DNA of 64,000 bases from Lepidodermella squamata (Eukaryota; Gastrotricha). A program made the position numbers and the translations under genes. This document shows, one piece after another, positions 12,449 through 25,363 of the stretch. The DNA lies in contig JBLDXI010000012.1 of assembly GCA_047495785.1 (NCBI GenBank), positions 496,001-560,000 on the forward strand. The letters run 5' to 3'. Every line of letters begins with the position of its first letter. The stretch's first letter is position 1. Below the pieces are notes generated by a model. That model was given only the letters and a program-made list of their open reading frames with translations, searched no databases and was not told where the DNA came from.

Positions 12449-13146
12449 ATGGTAAATATTGAGCTGGAACAAGTGCCTTGTCCATCAGAGGACAATGTAA
12501 TCCTAAAGTGCCCAGGTACGAGAGCTTTCGTTGGGCAGCAAGAAATCGGAAATGGTCAAGGAGGTGATTTGTTTGTCGCGAACGAGTAAGATTTCGCAAT
12601 TTTTAATTAAATTTTTAATATTTATTTACAAAACAGCTGTGTATCTTGGATTGATTCTGCTGGAAATGGGTTCGCTCTCGTTTATCCCACAATAGCGTTG
12701 CACGGAACCTGCCGTGATTTAACAGCTTTCCCACATCCTTGCATCTATCTCATGATTGACGGTAAATTACCAGGCCTTGTTCCGAATAACCAAGTTCGCG
12801 AAGCTGCCGACAGCGAGGATGGCGATGATGACGAAGAAAGCGAGGTTGATTTCACCGAGGTTCGATTCGTTCCATCTGTCGAACTTGGACCTACTCGTAA
12901 TTAACTTTATTTTCAAACTTATAAATAGTTAATTTTTTTTAAATTTCAGTGGAAGATTTGTATGGCGCCTTGTCGCGTGGCCAATCTTTGAATCCGGACC
13001 CCAACGACGATAATTCGGACGATTCCGAAGAAGGCGCAGAGTACGACTGCGAAGAGGGAGACTGCGAGGATGAAAATGGAAATGGCCACCAATTCGACGA
13101 CCACGACGAGGACGAAGGCACAAATGGCCATCATATGGACCAATAA
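12449..13146 (+). CDS. CLNS1A: ICln, methylosome/chloride conductance regulator pICln
   Basis: Acidic PH-fold chaperone that, with PRMT5 and WDR77, holds Sm proteins during snRNP assembly. Exons 12449-12585, 12637-12896 and 12950-13146 give 197 residues. The core W-I-D-S-A-G-N-G-F-A-L-V-Y-P-T-I-A-L-H matches the family strand pattern, followed by the V-R-F-V-P strand and an L-Y-x-A-L/M-S helix. The C-terminal third is extremely acidic (Asp/Glu/Asn), as in other ICln proteins. An in-frame upstream ATG at 12410 would add 13 hydrophobic residues; the downstream ATG is preferred because it fits the family start. AATAAA at 13142-13147 overlaps the stop codon, so the 3' UTR must be very short. With PPIH next door, two snRNP-related genes lie within 3 kb. 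Confidence 0.92.
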
Positions 13147-13321
13147 AAATCTATGCTCAACTTTGTTTTTTTTGAGAATTTTTCTCTCTGGTCAACGAGT
13201 CACACATTATTCCGGTCTGTCAAGAGATTGACGCTCTTTATTTGCCACAACAATACAATTTAATCGGTCAAAATAAAATTTAATAGCGAATTTTGATATA
13301 AAAAGGCACTCGCGAGTTTTT

Positions 13322-16283
13322 TTATAAACGAAATAAAGTAGCTGCAATGCCAACGAAATGTATCAGTTGAGATGGCGTGAAACTGTTGTTGCCTATTGCA
13401 CAAACGTCGTTGCTTTCATTTTTGTCTTTCGTCGCAGGGTTTGGCACGATCGCGGCACCACCGCCGTTGAATAGGAAGTAGGCCGCTTTTCGTTCTATCA
13501 GCTCGAATTCTTTTCTCCGATCGGAGAATTGATGCCGTAAGATGGCTATCGCAAGAGCTGTTGCCAAAAAGTCGTCCGTCGGCTGAAAGTTTACGGGGGG
13601 TTTGACTTTTGTGATTATGTCTAAGCAATATCGCCGCAATTCATTAACACCGAGATGACCGCTATTCGCCCCGAAAAATAGCCCGAATTTAGGAGACAAT
13701 TTCCACGACCCTGTCAGCCTCTGCATTGCAGCTAAACTTTCCATAGAACCTTTATGGCTGCCAGAAATCTATACGTAGAACAACAGTGCAAATTGATTGC
13801 ATTGAAGCGTTTCCCCCAACTTACGATCAAGTCATCCTCAGCTAAATTTGCAGTGCATTTGCAAGCTAAAACAGCCTGGGTTATCGCCCGCTTCATTCGG
13901 TCTGCTGGGTTGGTTCCGGTCGTAGTAGATCGCTCTCGCCCGAAATGATAGGCCACGCCGTCATCATCGACGTAATAACTAACCTAAATTGTACCGACAT
14001 TGAAACAAAAATGGATTCAAATTGAAAAACACCAACCTTCGATTCTGGAATTGCGAAAATTGCGGTGTGGTGCTTAATTGGATGGCCAGATTCAGCGTCA
14101 ACTGCAATGAAAGCCGTGAAATCACAAACGATGCCGGTCGAGGTCGAAATCGCCATCGCCTCCTTACGAAGCGTTTCTATTAACAATCCCGAACACATCG
14201 CTTCATTGCTTAGCTCATTAAGCCTCGCCTTAGCCGCAAGCCGGTGAACAGGCATGGCATCATCTGAAGTCGAAAGAGCAGTTGGTGGGCATACGAAGTT
14301 AGTTTGAAACGTAAACGGCTCTCCGGTGATATCGGCTTTTACATTGGAGCAACCATCGACCGTTGAACCGCTTTGATTTTCTATCAAAACGTATTGAATA
14401 ATCGGATAGCCTTGGAAAGCCCGCTTTGATAAACTGTTCGGCATCAGCCTCGCAACCCGATGACTTTTGAACGTCCAATCAAACTCAATGCTGTCAGCAA
14501 CCGGCGTCAGAGCAGTTTTGAGCAGCATGACCACACGTTCAGCAACTTTAGCCCCGGTGATTGCCGGGTGATTGGCCGGGTGATTTGTCGAGATGCCACC
14601 ACACCTAGCCAGGCCGTCGATTAACGTCGGGCTGACAGCGTCGCCCACACCAATGGTGAAAATTCGAGAGGAACTAGCATTTTTTGCTGCTAATGCTAGA
14701 ATTTCACTCGCATTCCCGACATCGCCGTTGAGAAGAAGAAAAATTTGATGATGGGACGAGCTTACAGGGCCAGCTGTTGTAGTTGTTGAGGTTGATTTGT
14801 TATTTTTTGCTGCCGGCGGCGTTTTACACTGCGAATAGATGTATTTAAGAGCTGGCAATAACTCAGCTCCAGAGCCTAAATCGGCCTTCAATTGAGACGC
14901 ATACTTCAATGCAGCAGATATGTTGCGTTCAGTATACCGAACCGGTCTGAAAAAGATCAATTCCATAAGTAAAACAGCTCAAATTAAAATGTGTTACTTG
15001 TTAGGGAAAAGCGTTGAAAACGTTGAGCCAAATCCAACTAAATTGAATTTGCACCCGAGCGGAAGACTTTTGACAAACAAAACCATCGCTGATTTTATCT
15101 GTTCCAACTTGGCGCTATCGATGGCCTCTGATTGCTCGAAAACGAACCAGAATTTATCATGATTAGGCTTGCCGATGAAGCTATTATTGCTGGCTATAGC
15201 TGCCTCGTCTAACAGAAATTTACCGGTTGATTGCGTCGCGTGCAATTTATTTTTGAAATTATCGCCACCTTCGCTGCTTTTGCGTCCGTTCAAATTGCTA
15301 ATAACTTCCGGCGCTTGCCGCTGCGGCTCGAACCAAGCGCCAGCTGCGTGAAATGACAACCATTTCGAGCAACCGGCAGATTTCGGCGGGATTCCCGGTT
15401 CAAAGAATATCATCGGTTTCCGAGTTTCAGCAGGTGTTATCAATAGTTCCAAATCGTGATCAGCCGCGTATGGCCCAGCCAAGGTGACTACGGCGATTTT
15501 GTTGCTTTCCGTGAATTGAACGCTTAGCTCATCGGTTGAATTCGCGGCAGCAATGCTAGCGATGCGGCTAGCGATTCCTAGACTGATTTTGGCTTCGAAA
15601 CCAATCGAGTAAGCCGAACCGGTCACGGAAATGTACGGGCAGTGGGGCGAATAGTTGAGGCGCTCTCGCAAGTCACCCTTTGCGTTAGGATCCTCGCCAC
15701 GGAATAGACTGACTTCAAAGTTTGGCACGTAGCGTGGATTGAAAACAGGAGGGATGATGAGCGAGAATACGCCGCTATCGAGATCACGTCCGATCGGTTG
15801 GACTATCCCAACTGTGATGATAGCTGATGCTTTTGGTTTGAGGTAGCCGAGCCATAACCGAACGGCTTCGGATGGCGGGTTGTTTTGATTTTCTAGCAGC
15901 ACCCCGTTGTAGCTCTGGTCGAAAGCATGTGAGTAAACCTCGATCGCTGTTTCACGGGACCGGCATTCGCCACGAATTTTCCGGCCATTCATCTCAGCCT
16001 CGAGCCGATAGACAGCAGCTATGCCCTTGGCCTCATCAATCGGAACAACAAATTGGCACTCAACAGCATCGGCCAGGTTATTTTCGTAGGTCAGGCACGC
16101 GATAATTGCGATTGCACTGCCCCGAACCTCGGCGAAAACCGCGACGTCCTTTAATGGAACGGGGAAAATCACACGATCAGGTTCAACGGAGCCGTTTTCA
16201 CTCTTGTTGCCGGTCGTCGGTTTAGTGTCTTTTGCTGCCGAAGAGCGCACCAAGCAGCCGACCAAGCCACAGTAGCTTGCCAT
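13322..16283 (-). CDS. VWA5A: VIT and VWA domain protein, VWA5A-like
   Basis: Cytoplasmic protein with an N-terminal VIT domain and a von Willebrand A domain, 933 residues. Exons are 16283-14998, 14946-14037, 13983-13825 and 13768-13322 (2802 bases, consistent phases). The VIT domain occupies roughly residues 30-170, with V-E-C-Q-F-V-V-P-I-D-E, A-V-Y-R-L-E-A and I-R-G-E-C-R-S-R. The VWA domain starts near residue 385 at F-W-F-V-F-E-Q-S-E-A, where the usual MIDAS D-x-S-x-S would be; the first Asp is Glu and the last Ser is Ala. The C-terminal region (A-D-R-M-K-R-A-I, T-G-S-W-K-L) resembles the helical tail of VWA5A. Function in the family is poorly defined. The 3' end converges on ICln with 175 bases between stops. 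Confidence 0.85.
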
Positions 16284-18915
16284 GAAAATTTCCTTTATAG
16301 TGGTAAAATTATTAAAAATAAATTCTGCTTATTAGAAAAAATGATTTAGGTCAACCTCTTTAATCCACGGCTTGTTTTTTTCTAATTACGATTGAAGGTA
16401 TCAAAGAATTAGCGATCAGAATGACTCGAGGGCACTCTACTTCTCTACTCGCCCGAGGCCAAGAAGCTTTTCTATTCACTAGCTAGTCAGACATCAACAT
16501 AGACTAATTGAAAGGCATTTAAAACGTGCTCTCCGTTTTTTTGGCACTAAAATTGGGCTGAGTTAACATAATAATACGTGAATAGAATAGCTTTTTTCAA
16601 GACGTTTGCTCGGGATTTCCGAGGTGGTGACGCGGAGCTTTGTTTTCCTAACCTTACGATATTCGCGGCGCATTAGCCTAATTTTTTAAAACCCAGACAC
16701 CTGTAAGAAAGTAAACTTCAGATTACACATGTTGTATAATTTTTCCAAGCTATTTCAAGAAATTTATGAAATTTAAGAGAGCGTTTTTTAAACAGGGCAT
16801 TAGCCCACAATCGATAGTAAAAAATGCATAATAGTCTAAATTTTAATATCTAAACGGGCTGCGCATCTGCACGAGACAAGATCGGGTCGCGCTTTAATTA
16901 TATCCAAGTTAAAAAATGGCCACATCCGGCGCTTAGATTCTTTCATTATCAGCTACCCTAGATTTTCCAAACAGGTTCGAAAAGATCACCGTACAGGCGA
17001 GCTTGTGATGAAAATAATTTCGTGCTATATATAGCGCGTATATACGCTTCGCGCCGAAATACCTGGGGGTTTTAGGTTTTTCAGATCGGAATCTTGGCTG
17101 CGTGTGTAGATGGGATCTCTGATAGTCGGTCTGGTTTTCTACAGCATTGGCAAGTTCATAACGCGCCGAGCGCTGCTAATGTTTTCCTAGCTTTAAGCTT
17201 TAATACCAATATTGATCACAAGATTGCGAAAATCGAATTTTACACAGTAATAAATGAAATTATATGCACCATGAAGTTCCGCGCTGAAAATACGAGAACT
17301 ACTGGCGGAGGAGAGACGCGCTCGAGTTGGCAAAAAGCCGTGCGCACCATTACCCACATTTTCCGTTTATTTTCCGCTAAAAAAACGCATAAATATTATA
17401 TTAACCCGCACACTTCGATATAATACATTTTATCAGAAACTTCCGCGAAAATATCCGACTCCTATTTACGCATCACCAGCTCCCGATTTTGGCGCCACGG
17501 TCAAATAGGCTTGAATAATAACATATAATAAGGCAAAGATGTCAAATGAATGGTAAAATTATTCGCATGTTACATCCAAGGTAATTTATGTATTCGTGCC
17601 AAAATAAACAAATGAATAAGTATTATTCTAGTTTCGGCTGTCGACGCGGGACTTTCTACCAAATAAGCGCCACTTTGACAATCCGCCAATTTCATTACTC
17701 AACATTTTTTCATCATTTTTTACAGCTGATATTGCTGTTATTACTATCATTATTATTATGGCCATTATTACAGCAGTTTGGAAGTAATAATATGATAATA
17801 CCTAGTTTTTTGTGTTCAGTTTATATTCACATTGAAACGAGCAGACGAGGCAAGCACTTTGTAGCTCGATCTTCCCCTGTGTCTGCGCCGCCGGGAGCTT
17901 GATCAAACAGGCTAATATAATGAAAAGCCTATATTGTGCTTTTCCGCCTATCAACATCGGACGCAGGATGTGTGTTCATTAAAGCGATTTTGATAAAAGT
18001 ATACATAGGTAATAGGTAACTATGTGAAGTTAAGAGAATGATCTTTTAATCTGCTCGGCGATTGGAATTAATTGGCGATTCGGATTTTTGATGATCTCAC
18101 CTGCGGTTGCTAAAAAAGTTGACAAAGGATGAGAGAATAGTCTTCGGAAAAATCTGTAGAATAATCCTGTTTAGCATGGAACCTGAGAGAATCTTTAGGC
18201 TGGGCTGCATGAATTGTCTTTTTGAATTGCAAGCGGCACGTTGCTTGACTGAAATAAACGCAAAATTTTCCCATTTTATCATTTTTTGTGGCGAAGAAAC
18301 TATCATCTGATGTGTGGGAGCGCCACACCAGACGTTGGCTTGTAGCCATGAAAAAAATAGGCCTATAAAAAGATCCTCTGAAGCCGCTATAGGTGATCAT
18401 GGCTCTTCTATAATAAATGCTTGAATTTTGTTTTAACGAAGGCGTAACGGAACTTATCAGCTTTCTCCTTCGCTCCGATTCGGCCATCTCTCGTAGACCC
18501 ACCGCACGATTTATCTGTGATTATATTTTGTAGACTCGTTATATTCCGAGAGCGAAGACCCCGTGAGTGGCGGAGAGCGAGATGGAAATGAAAAAGGTGA
18601 GCACTCAGGGGAGATTGACTCGCCTGTTCTCATCATCGATGAATTAAATTCTAATTTGTACATGTCGCCTATGTGTATGTGTTGACGATAAGCACTAACT
18701 GATCCCTCGGATAAAAAGTAGAAGAATCAGCCCGCGCACCGAAATTCGCTCGAAGGCGTGCAGCGCTGCAGCTAATCTTGCCAAATGTTTAAATTGATTC
18801 GAGCTAATCTATCACTAAAAATATCAAGTCTCGCTGAAGTACTATAGTATAGTCCTTATAGAAGCGAAAAACCCGCGTCAATATTTTAACTTCGACCATG
18901 ATTTCGATGTGAGCG
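16284..18915. other. 2.6 kb intergenic region
   Basis: No gene I can support. It should contain the VWA5A-like promoter on its left. Several open frames of 60-130 codons occur on both strands, for example one with a Leu-rich stretch near 17700-17790, but none shows family similarity or good splice partners. Two abutting 12 bp palindromes at 17025-17048 are listed separately. Confidence 0.6.
17025..17048. repeat. Two adjacent perfect 12 bp palindromes
   Basis: GCTATATATAGC (17025-17036) is followed without a gap by GCGTATATACGC (17037-17048). Each is its own reverse complement, with alternating purine-pyrimidine TA cores. It could be a TATA-type promoter element, a dimeric factor site or simple sequence; nothing nearby decides this. 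Confidence 0.7.
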
Positions 18916-19975
18916 ATGCTTTTCCGTCGAGTGAGCGACGCGTCGCTTTCCCTTCTCGTAGTTAGCCACTACTACATTGTATCATTCTTACCATCCTTAG
19001 CTGGCTCAGCCAGCCTTCATATCGGCAACAGCAATCGCAACAGGCAACAGCGCCAACGACAAAATCAACCTGCCAATAACCGTAGAAACCCTGTCACTCA
19101 TTTTCCTCAGTTTTGGATGCCATCTACTACTGTTACTACTCAAGCTACAACCACAATTACACCATCAATTATAACTGTCACTCGGGCTTCAACGTCATTC
19201 CCAGTCAACGCCATGTTGGTGGCGGCTGTCAGAAAGTTAGGAATGACGCCAGATCAATTGAATGACAAAACAGCTGAGAAACTGCTGCTTCGTGTGATCA
19301 CAAATCAGGTGATAGAAAGCGTCCACAGCCGAGGTGGTTGCCCAGATACTTGGGAAAAGTCTATGTGTGACAATCAGCCTTCAACTTTTTACCTATGGCT
19401 CCGAGAGCTGCGCGAACAAGAAGTTCGCAATCAGGTAGCGAAAGGTAAGTACTCGTAAAAAGTTACTCAAATTTCACGGGTCAATTTCTTTTGTTTAATT
19501 AGCTGCTAAAGATTTATTCGAATCAATAATGCAAGAACGAGAAAAGCAAAGCGAAGGATCTATGACTAAGACTTTGGTTGAGATGATAAAAAGCCGGCAA
19601 AATGTCAGAATTCCTCAAATACCCCGCCCCAATATCACTGCAGTCCTAGTCGATCAACAGTCTACTTCAACTTCAACTCAGCAACCATCTATCAGCCATG
19701 CAGTGAAGCTGAAAAGCTCGAAAAATATGCAGGATCCGTCTGTTGCCTTCAGCAGCAAAACAGTCATTCCTCTCGCGAGTGATGCACCGTCACTGTCCGT
19801 GGCTTCATCGGCGTCGAATTCACCCAGGCATAGCGGGGCGGAGACGGTGGCAAAGGCGCTGAAAACGGGAATTTCACTGGTCTCGACATCTTCGCATCAA
19901 CACTTTCACTCTGATTGGGCTTTGACGTTAGCCTCCGGGCTCTTAACTATTTTTCTACCGCTTTTCTGTTTATGA
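18916..19975 (+). CDS. C-x8-C secreted family, member 1
   Basis: Unrecognised protein, 333 residues. Exons 18916-19444 and 19503-19975 (phase 1 intron). A hydrophobic signal-like stretch covers residues 9-32 (LSLLVVSHYYIVSFLPSLAG region). A Gln/Asn/Arg-rich and then Thr/Ser-rich linker follows to about residue 95. The family core is at residues 142-165: C-P-D-T-W-x4-C, then P-S-T-F-Y-L-W-L-R-E-L-R. A charged helix continues through the intron. The C-terminal part is Ser/Thr-rich and ends with a hydrophobic run, W-A-L-T-L-A-S-G-L-L-T-I-F-L-P-L-F-C-L, at the very end. That is what a GPI-attachment signal or tail anchor looks like, and no other local member has it. The four other members lie downstream on the same strand. 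Confidence 0.8.
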
Positions 19976-22399
19976 TAATGAATAAGGGAGTTTGAGACTA
20001 GGCAGAGTTTTTGCAGATTTTATGACAACGGAAGTAAACAAAGTTACACTTATAGTCTATCGACAGTTTTTGATTTTTTTTTAAGGGGACAGAGGGTCCT
20101 ATTTGCAAACACGCTAACGGAAATCGGGCGGAGATTCAGGGACAAATTAATAACTTTTATTGCGTGCATATATTGACCGATAAATGTCGAAGGTGATTAT
20201 TCAGGCGTGACATAATGGTTGACCTTTAACAATTGAAATTTAAGTGAAGACTACAACATGGATAAGAACCCATTCATCCCAACATCCTTGCGACGAGGCG
20301 TCTGTAAAAGTTTCCTTTTTTGAGTGGGCATTATATTGGCTGAATAAAGTATAACACGGGCGTCCACTGATTCACTCGCATACACTTGCACAAATGTCTG
20401 GTTCCCCGGAAGCTGGGGCGAATCGCCAAAACGACCATGGCGCTACACTTTTTCGTTGCTCCGCTCGCACGCAGAACAACACAAAGCAGGATTCGACCAC
20501 GCGATCCCCTGTGCTAAACTGTCCCCAGACTAGTTTCACTTTTAAATGAACATTCTTTTCATAGAAGCATATCCACGAGTTACTGCCTTGAATTGATCGA
20601 GCCGAATACTACCCTAAACCCTAATTATATAAATAGCATTCCCCGAAAATCTCCCGACTCATTTAAAACTCATTTAACCTCATTTAAAATAGCTTCTAGT
20701 GCTAGCCTATGGCAATAAAATAGGATGGAATAATTGATTCGCCACCAAAATGATTGCTAGCTTAGCTATGGATGCGCATCCCATTATCAAGAACGAGGCT
20801 GGCCGAAATTTGCCCCAGTTTGGAAACAGGAACGCGTTGGTTTGACCGTAGCTTTAGGGCAACTTGAAGGATTGAACTTGAATAATAAGAATCGGCGTAC
20901 GGCTGCTTGCTCTATATATAGTCAACCACTTTTATTGCACTCATCAAATAAAAGCCTTATTGAAAAACGCAAATTCCTTTGGAACATAGCTTTTATTGGA
21001 CACGGGGCCTCTCCTTGGTACACGCTCTTGGGTTGCGCGACGTAATCTTTATTCATCCTTTCTTTGCGTTAATTGCACCATAGCATCTGGAAACGTGTAA
21101 TTTCTTTCTCGGTTGCATATAGTAGGTAGAAGTCACTGGTGTCACCTCTTAGCCCAAGACTGTGATGAGATCAATGACCTATATTCTCATTAGCTCGAGA
21201 TAAGAGTTATATAAATCATTGGCCAAATCTCAAAATTTGTTGACATTTTTGATTGATCAAAATTATACCATTCCTCGATCTCCCAAGAGCCTAAACATTT
21301 CTCCATTCAATCTCTGTGTATATTATTTTCGAGAGTTACGGTATTATACTTTTTGAATGGCAATAATTTCGATTGCGATTGCGTGGTAAGAGACAGTGCG
21401 TAGGATTCAGATAGTCAAACCGGGCCGGAAGTTCGCATAAGAAAAGCTGCAGTAAAATGTTATGACATTAATCGTTTACTACCACTACAAAACTACTATA
21501 TTACATACGTTGAATAAAGCTAAATTTAATATTCCGTGGGGAGATGCAGGAAGCTTTTAGCGGGGTCGACATAACGATGCACGACATTTCCGCGAAATTT
21601 GAACAATTGAACCGCTTTCGATCACTCCAAGTTGAAAGCAAGGATCTTCTGCGAAGAGTTGTTACGCATGGTCAACCAGCCTGTCACATGAGGGTGTGAC
21701 ATTAAATGAGTCTAGCAGCCTCTAATTGCGGTATTATCCTTCAGACCTGAGTTTTTTTCCAGGGTTAACATGACGCAAAACTGCCGCCCGTTAAACCGTT
21801 AATTATTACAATGAAAATTGATCGACGGCTTATATGACAAGATAACCGAAGTCAAGGCTAAATTTAGGTTAGTTGCCGGGTAGCTCTTCTCTCGTTGTGA
21901 TTTCTTTTTTCAATCTCAGCTTTCTTATCCTGATTTCACAGCCTCACATTTTTAATTTTAGATCATAGCCCTTTTTCGAAATCACTGATCTTTGTTTATT
22001 TTTCGGCCAGGACCTCTGATGAATCAGGCGTCCATAGTTTCACTATTTTTCGCAGGCCCTTAGAGCTTAGAGCTATCCTTATGATTCCTCCGCCCCTTTC
22101 TTCTAAAATTAGTTTAACAAAATTTACGCACGTCCTACTTTTTCCTCTATGGAAATGCCTTGGAAAAGGTGGGGAAACTCGCTCCAAATAAAATTATAAA
22201 CAAAATTACCAGCGTAGTCCAGACGCCAGAAATCACGTATGCGTGAGCGATTCTGCTAGATATGTACCATATACGTTTCAAAAATCCTATTTAAGTGCGC
22301 ATACCGGATGCCATATCGGAAATTGTGTAAAAATTTCCACTTCTTCACTCCCAATACATATTTTGAATTTTTACGTATAGTCAATTTTATTCGGCTAAA
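19976..22399. other. 2.4 kb intergenic region
   Basis: I see no gene here. The sequence is AT-rich with scattered short open frames on both strands, none with recognisable similarity. It should contain the promoter of family member 2. Confidence 0.55.
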
Positions 22400-23154
22400 A
22401 TGCAGCATGTGGAACCTTTAATTCTGTTGTCGGCGTTTCTGATGGTCGAAGGGCATAACAAACACACCAATGTCAGGGCTAGGAAAGCGCCATCCCTGTC
22501 GACTACGACCATGGAAATGACTAAGCTCGCGGCGGAATCCGAGTCAGTTAATGGGGATAAAATCGACAACGACTCGATCATAATTTTACCTGGTCAACCA
22601 CCTGTTAACAACAAATCGGCTAAAAACAATAAGCAGGTCAATATGAGCAAGGAAGATCGGAATGCCCTACTTCTATTAGATAAAGCGGCCTTGGGGAAAT
22701 TGTCCCTGAGCGGAGACAAACTGCGGCAAATTCTCGAAGGTGAGCAGTGGATAAATTTCTCGCGTAGTATTATAATCATTTCGTTATTATTACAGCTACA
22801 GATGAGTCGTTCGATCGAAAGCAATTTATTCAAAAAGTCGCGAGTTTTATCCGCGAGCATCTCGCCCACAGTAAATGTCCCAAGTCTGTGCCGTTGGATT
22901 TCTGCATCCGGGAGCCAACGGTGTTCTTTCTCGGACTGAAGCAAATAAAGGCTAATCAACAATCGGTTGAACTTCACGATCAAATTTACACTCTGCTGAA
23001 AGCAATTTTATCCGAAAAGAACAAGCGACCTCCTTCAAGTCAGGCCAATAGGGACAGGAAATCATCCCATAGAAGGGCTCGTAGAACGACATCCATACCG
23101 GTAATATCAAGCACGCCATCAACCATTAGTAATAATAAATCCGATCATCCGTGA
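22400..23154 (+). CDS. C-x8-C secreted family, member 2 (most divergent)
   Basis: Unrecognised protein, 232 residues, from exons 22400-22739 and 22796-23154 (phase 1 intron, 56 bases). The N-terminus MQHVEPLILLSAFLMVEG is signal-peptide-like. A polar linker with many Ser, Thr, Asn and Lys follows to the core at residues 141-159: C-P-K-S-V-P-L-D-F-C, then E-P-T-V-F-F-L-G-L-K-Q-I-K. The cysteine spacing (eight residues between) and the aromatic pair before L-x-L match the other four members, but the Trp positions are lost. The tail is basic (R-K-S-S-H-R-R-A-R-R) and Ser/Thr-rich. Here the intron lies before the core, whereas members 1 and 3 have theirs after it. Confidence 0.7.
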
Positions 23155-25363
23155 ACAGATGAAAAAAAATTGTGTCACTAAGTTTATACGTGTTGTCGAT
23201 ATTAAAAGAAATGGATATCGTTCGCATTTTACATGATATTGTTTTAGCGGAAATGATCATTAAAAAAAGCTTTTTATCCCAGATGATTTCCTTTTAGCCG
23301 GAAGTACAGAGCTATTCTAAAAGCGATGGACTCTATCTATACACGCCCATTCAGAAACAGGGAATTTTGCTTTCATGCAGCGGAAGAATAATCATTTCTG
23401 GTAATTTTGTAAATTTTGCTCAACATCCAAATGTATGTAGAGCAAAAAGACGCCTGAATGCTGATTGTATTACGAACTTCTGAAGCTAATCAGGCATGAA
23501 GCTGAAGGCAATTAAACAGTTTTTTTTAGACTGGGAGACTTCCCTTCGTTTTCACCCAGGGCATATAGCAGGGACGAAATAGGCATAAAAGTACTGCCCA
23601 AATGACGCCATATCCTGTCTAAGAATGAAGAAGAATCTGCTAGTGTGGAAATGACTGTTATTGCCGCAGTCGCAAATCAGGCTCTGGCAAAAAATTTATT
23701 AGTTAATTACGGCGGGAATTCGAGTTACGACACTATGCGCTCCCATGGGTTCGGCAATCATCACACGTCGACAAAATAATTTATTAATTGCATCCTCGCG
23801 TGAAACCTGTTTACCCCGTTTCAAGTTCCGACACTTTTAGGGGTAATTTTCGCGCCCAAGTATCGATTAGGTTCGTGTTCTACGCATTTTTAATCCATCC
23901 GATCACTTGTGAAAAGGTCCATTCATATTAACCACGCTTTTATTAATCTCATTTGACTCGATTCCTTGTCATTATGTCCTAATAATTCGCATGACCTTTT
24001 TCAAATGTTATTCGGTCCCAATTTGAGACCGTCTGCAAAAAAGCGATAAAATGTTATTTAGGATTTGTCTTCTGTAGATTAGGAAGTATAATGTTTGGGT
24101 AAATTTTGAGCCCGGATTAGGCTGTAGCTTCGAATTGGAGTCGATTAGCATACTTTCTAGGTTAAGGTTAGGGTTAGGTTTAGGTGTGGGCCGCCAGGAA
24201 ATGGACTGCCAACTTCCAATAGCTTAAGGAGGCTGCACACAAAGGTTTTTTGATTGTGAATCACTGCCCTATTGTTCGAGTTTTTATTGCTTTTCTAGCG
24301 GACGGTCTCAATTACTTTGAAGTACAGCTAGAATTTTCATTAAATTTTAAATGTCCCAGGGCTATTGGTCAATTTTTGAAACTGCCAACTATACTTTGGA
24401 CCAACTTGGGGGCCATGATTCGTATACAATTCAAAGTGCGCAGCAATAGTCATCAAGTGTCCTTCACTCTTCACGCTTTCATTGATGAATAACATCGCGA
24501 AACATTAGCTCTTTATCGCCTACGTCATATTCTCGCATATAAGAAAAACATCGATTCGATTGCGTTGAGAGAGAGCGCGAAATGCCTATGGTGCGCACTG
24601 ATTCGGGTTTTTAACCTTTATACGACTCGTCCCTTGGCGTAGAAGCACAGGCCTCTTGAGGCGTGCCGTATAGCTGAGGCTGATTTGGAAACTCAATGAC
24701 CAACATTTTTATGTTACAGCCAATTTCCGCCAATAGCTGTTGTTAGTCTCCAACTTTTGGTTCAGAACGCGCTGATTTATTTTAGAATCAATTTACGTTC
24801 GCCTCGCACCTCGTGGATCGGAACAGTGCCGTAGGTATCGCTCGAATTAGAGGTCTCGGTCCGCATTAGGCATCTTAGACCACCTACTCAAAACTTGTAC
24901 CCGAAATGCTATAAAACAATAATTTACCTATAGCGTCAGCCCTTTGTCGCGTCCGATCCAGAATTTCTCTTTTGTAAGGCGCAGGACAATTATAGTTTTG
25001 AACTAAGTCTTGTAAACCAAGAAGTATATAGAGACAAGATCAAGAATGTCTCACGTAGGAAAGGCGCGAGCTAATTACGGGAGAGCATCTAAATTTTTTC
25101 TTAACGAGACGCGCATGATACCGCAGTACGTGTCACCCTGGGGAAGATGTACATAGTCAGGGGTCTATCAGCCCTCATGTGACCGAGGAATGTAGTGTTT
25201 TTCAGTGTTTTTCTAATTTAAATATTATCTACCCGCCTCGCAAGTGTCTATAATTTCAAAATGTCGGCTTATATTTCGAATTCCATCAATTTAATTTCAC
25301 TTAAAGTTACCTACTCGCTTTTCTGTGAAGCTCAGAGCCAAAAATTATAAGAATTTGTTTCAT
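23155..25363. other. 2.2 kb intergenic region
   Basis: No supported gene. A 26 base stretch at 24161-24186 is made of GTTAGG/GTTAAGG/GGTTTAGG-type units, telomere-like but too short and irregular to mean much. An 80-codon frame at 24250-24492 has no similarity I can name. Confidence 0.55.

Noticed and set aside
17588-17902. 104-codon frame with a Leu-rich stretch
   Set aside because: The hydrophobic run comes from a TTATTA-rich tract; no signal-peptide layout, no homologue, no splice support.
24161-24186. Telomere-like GTTAGGG units
   Set aside because: Only a few irregular units in a low-complexity patch; too short to be a former chromosome end.
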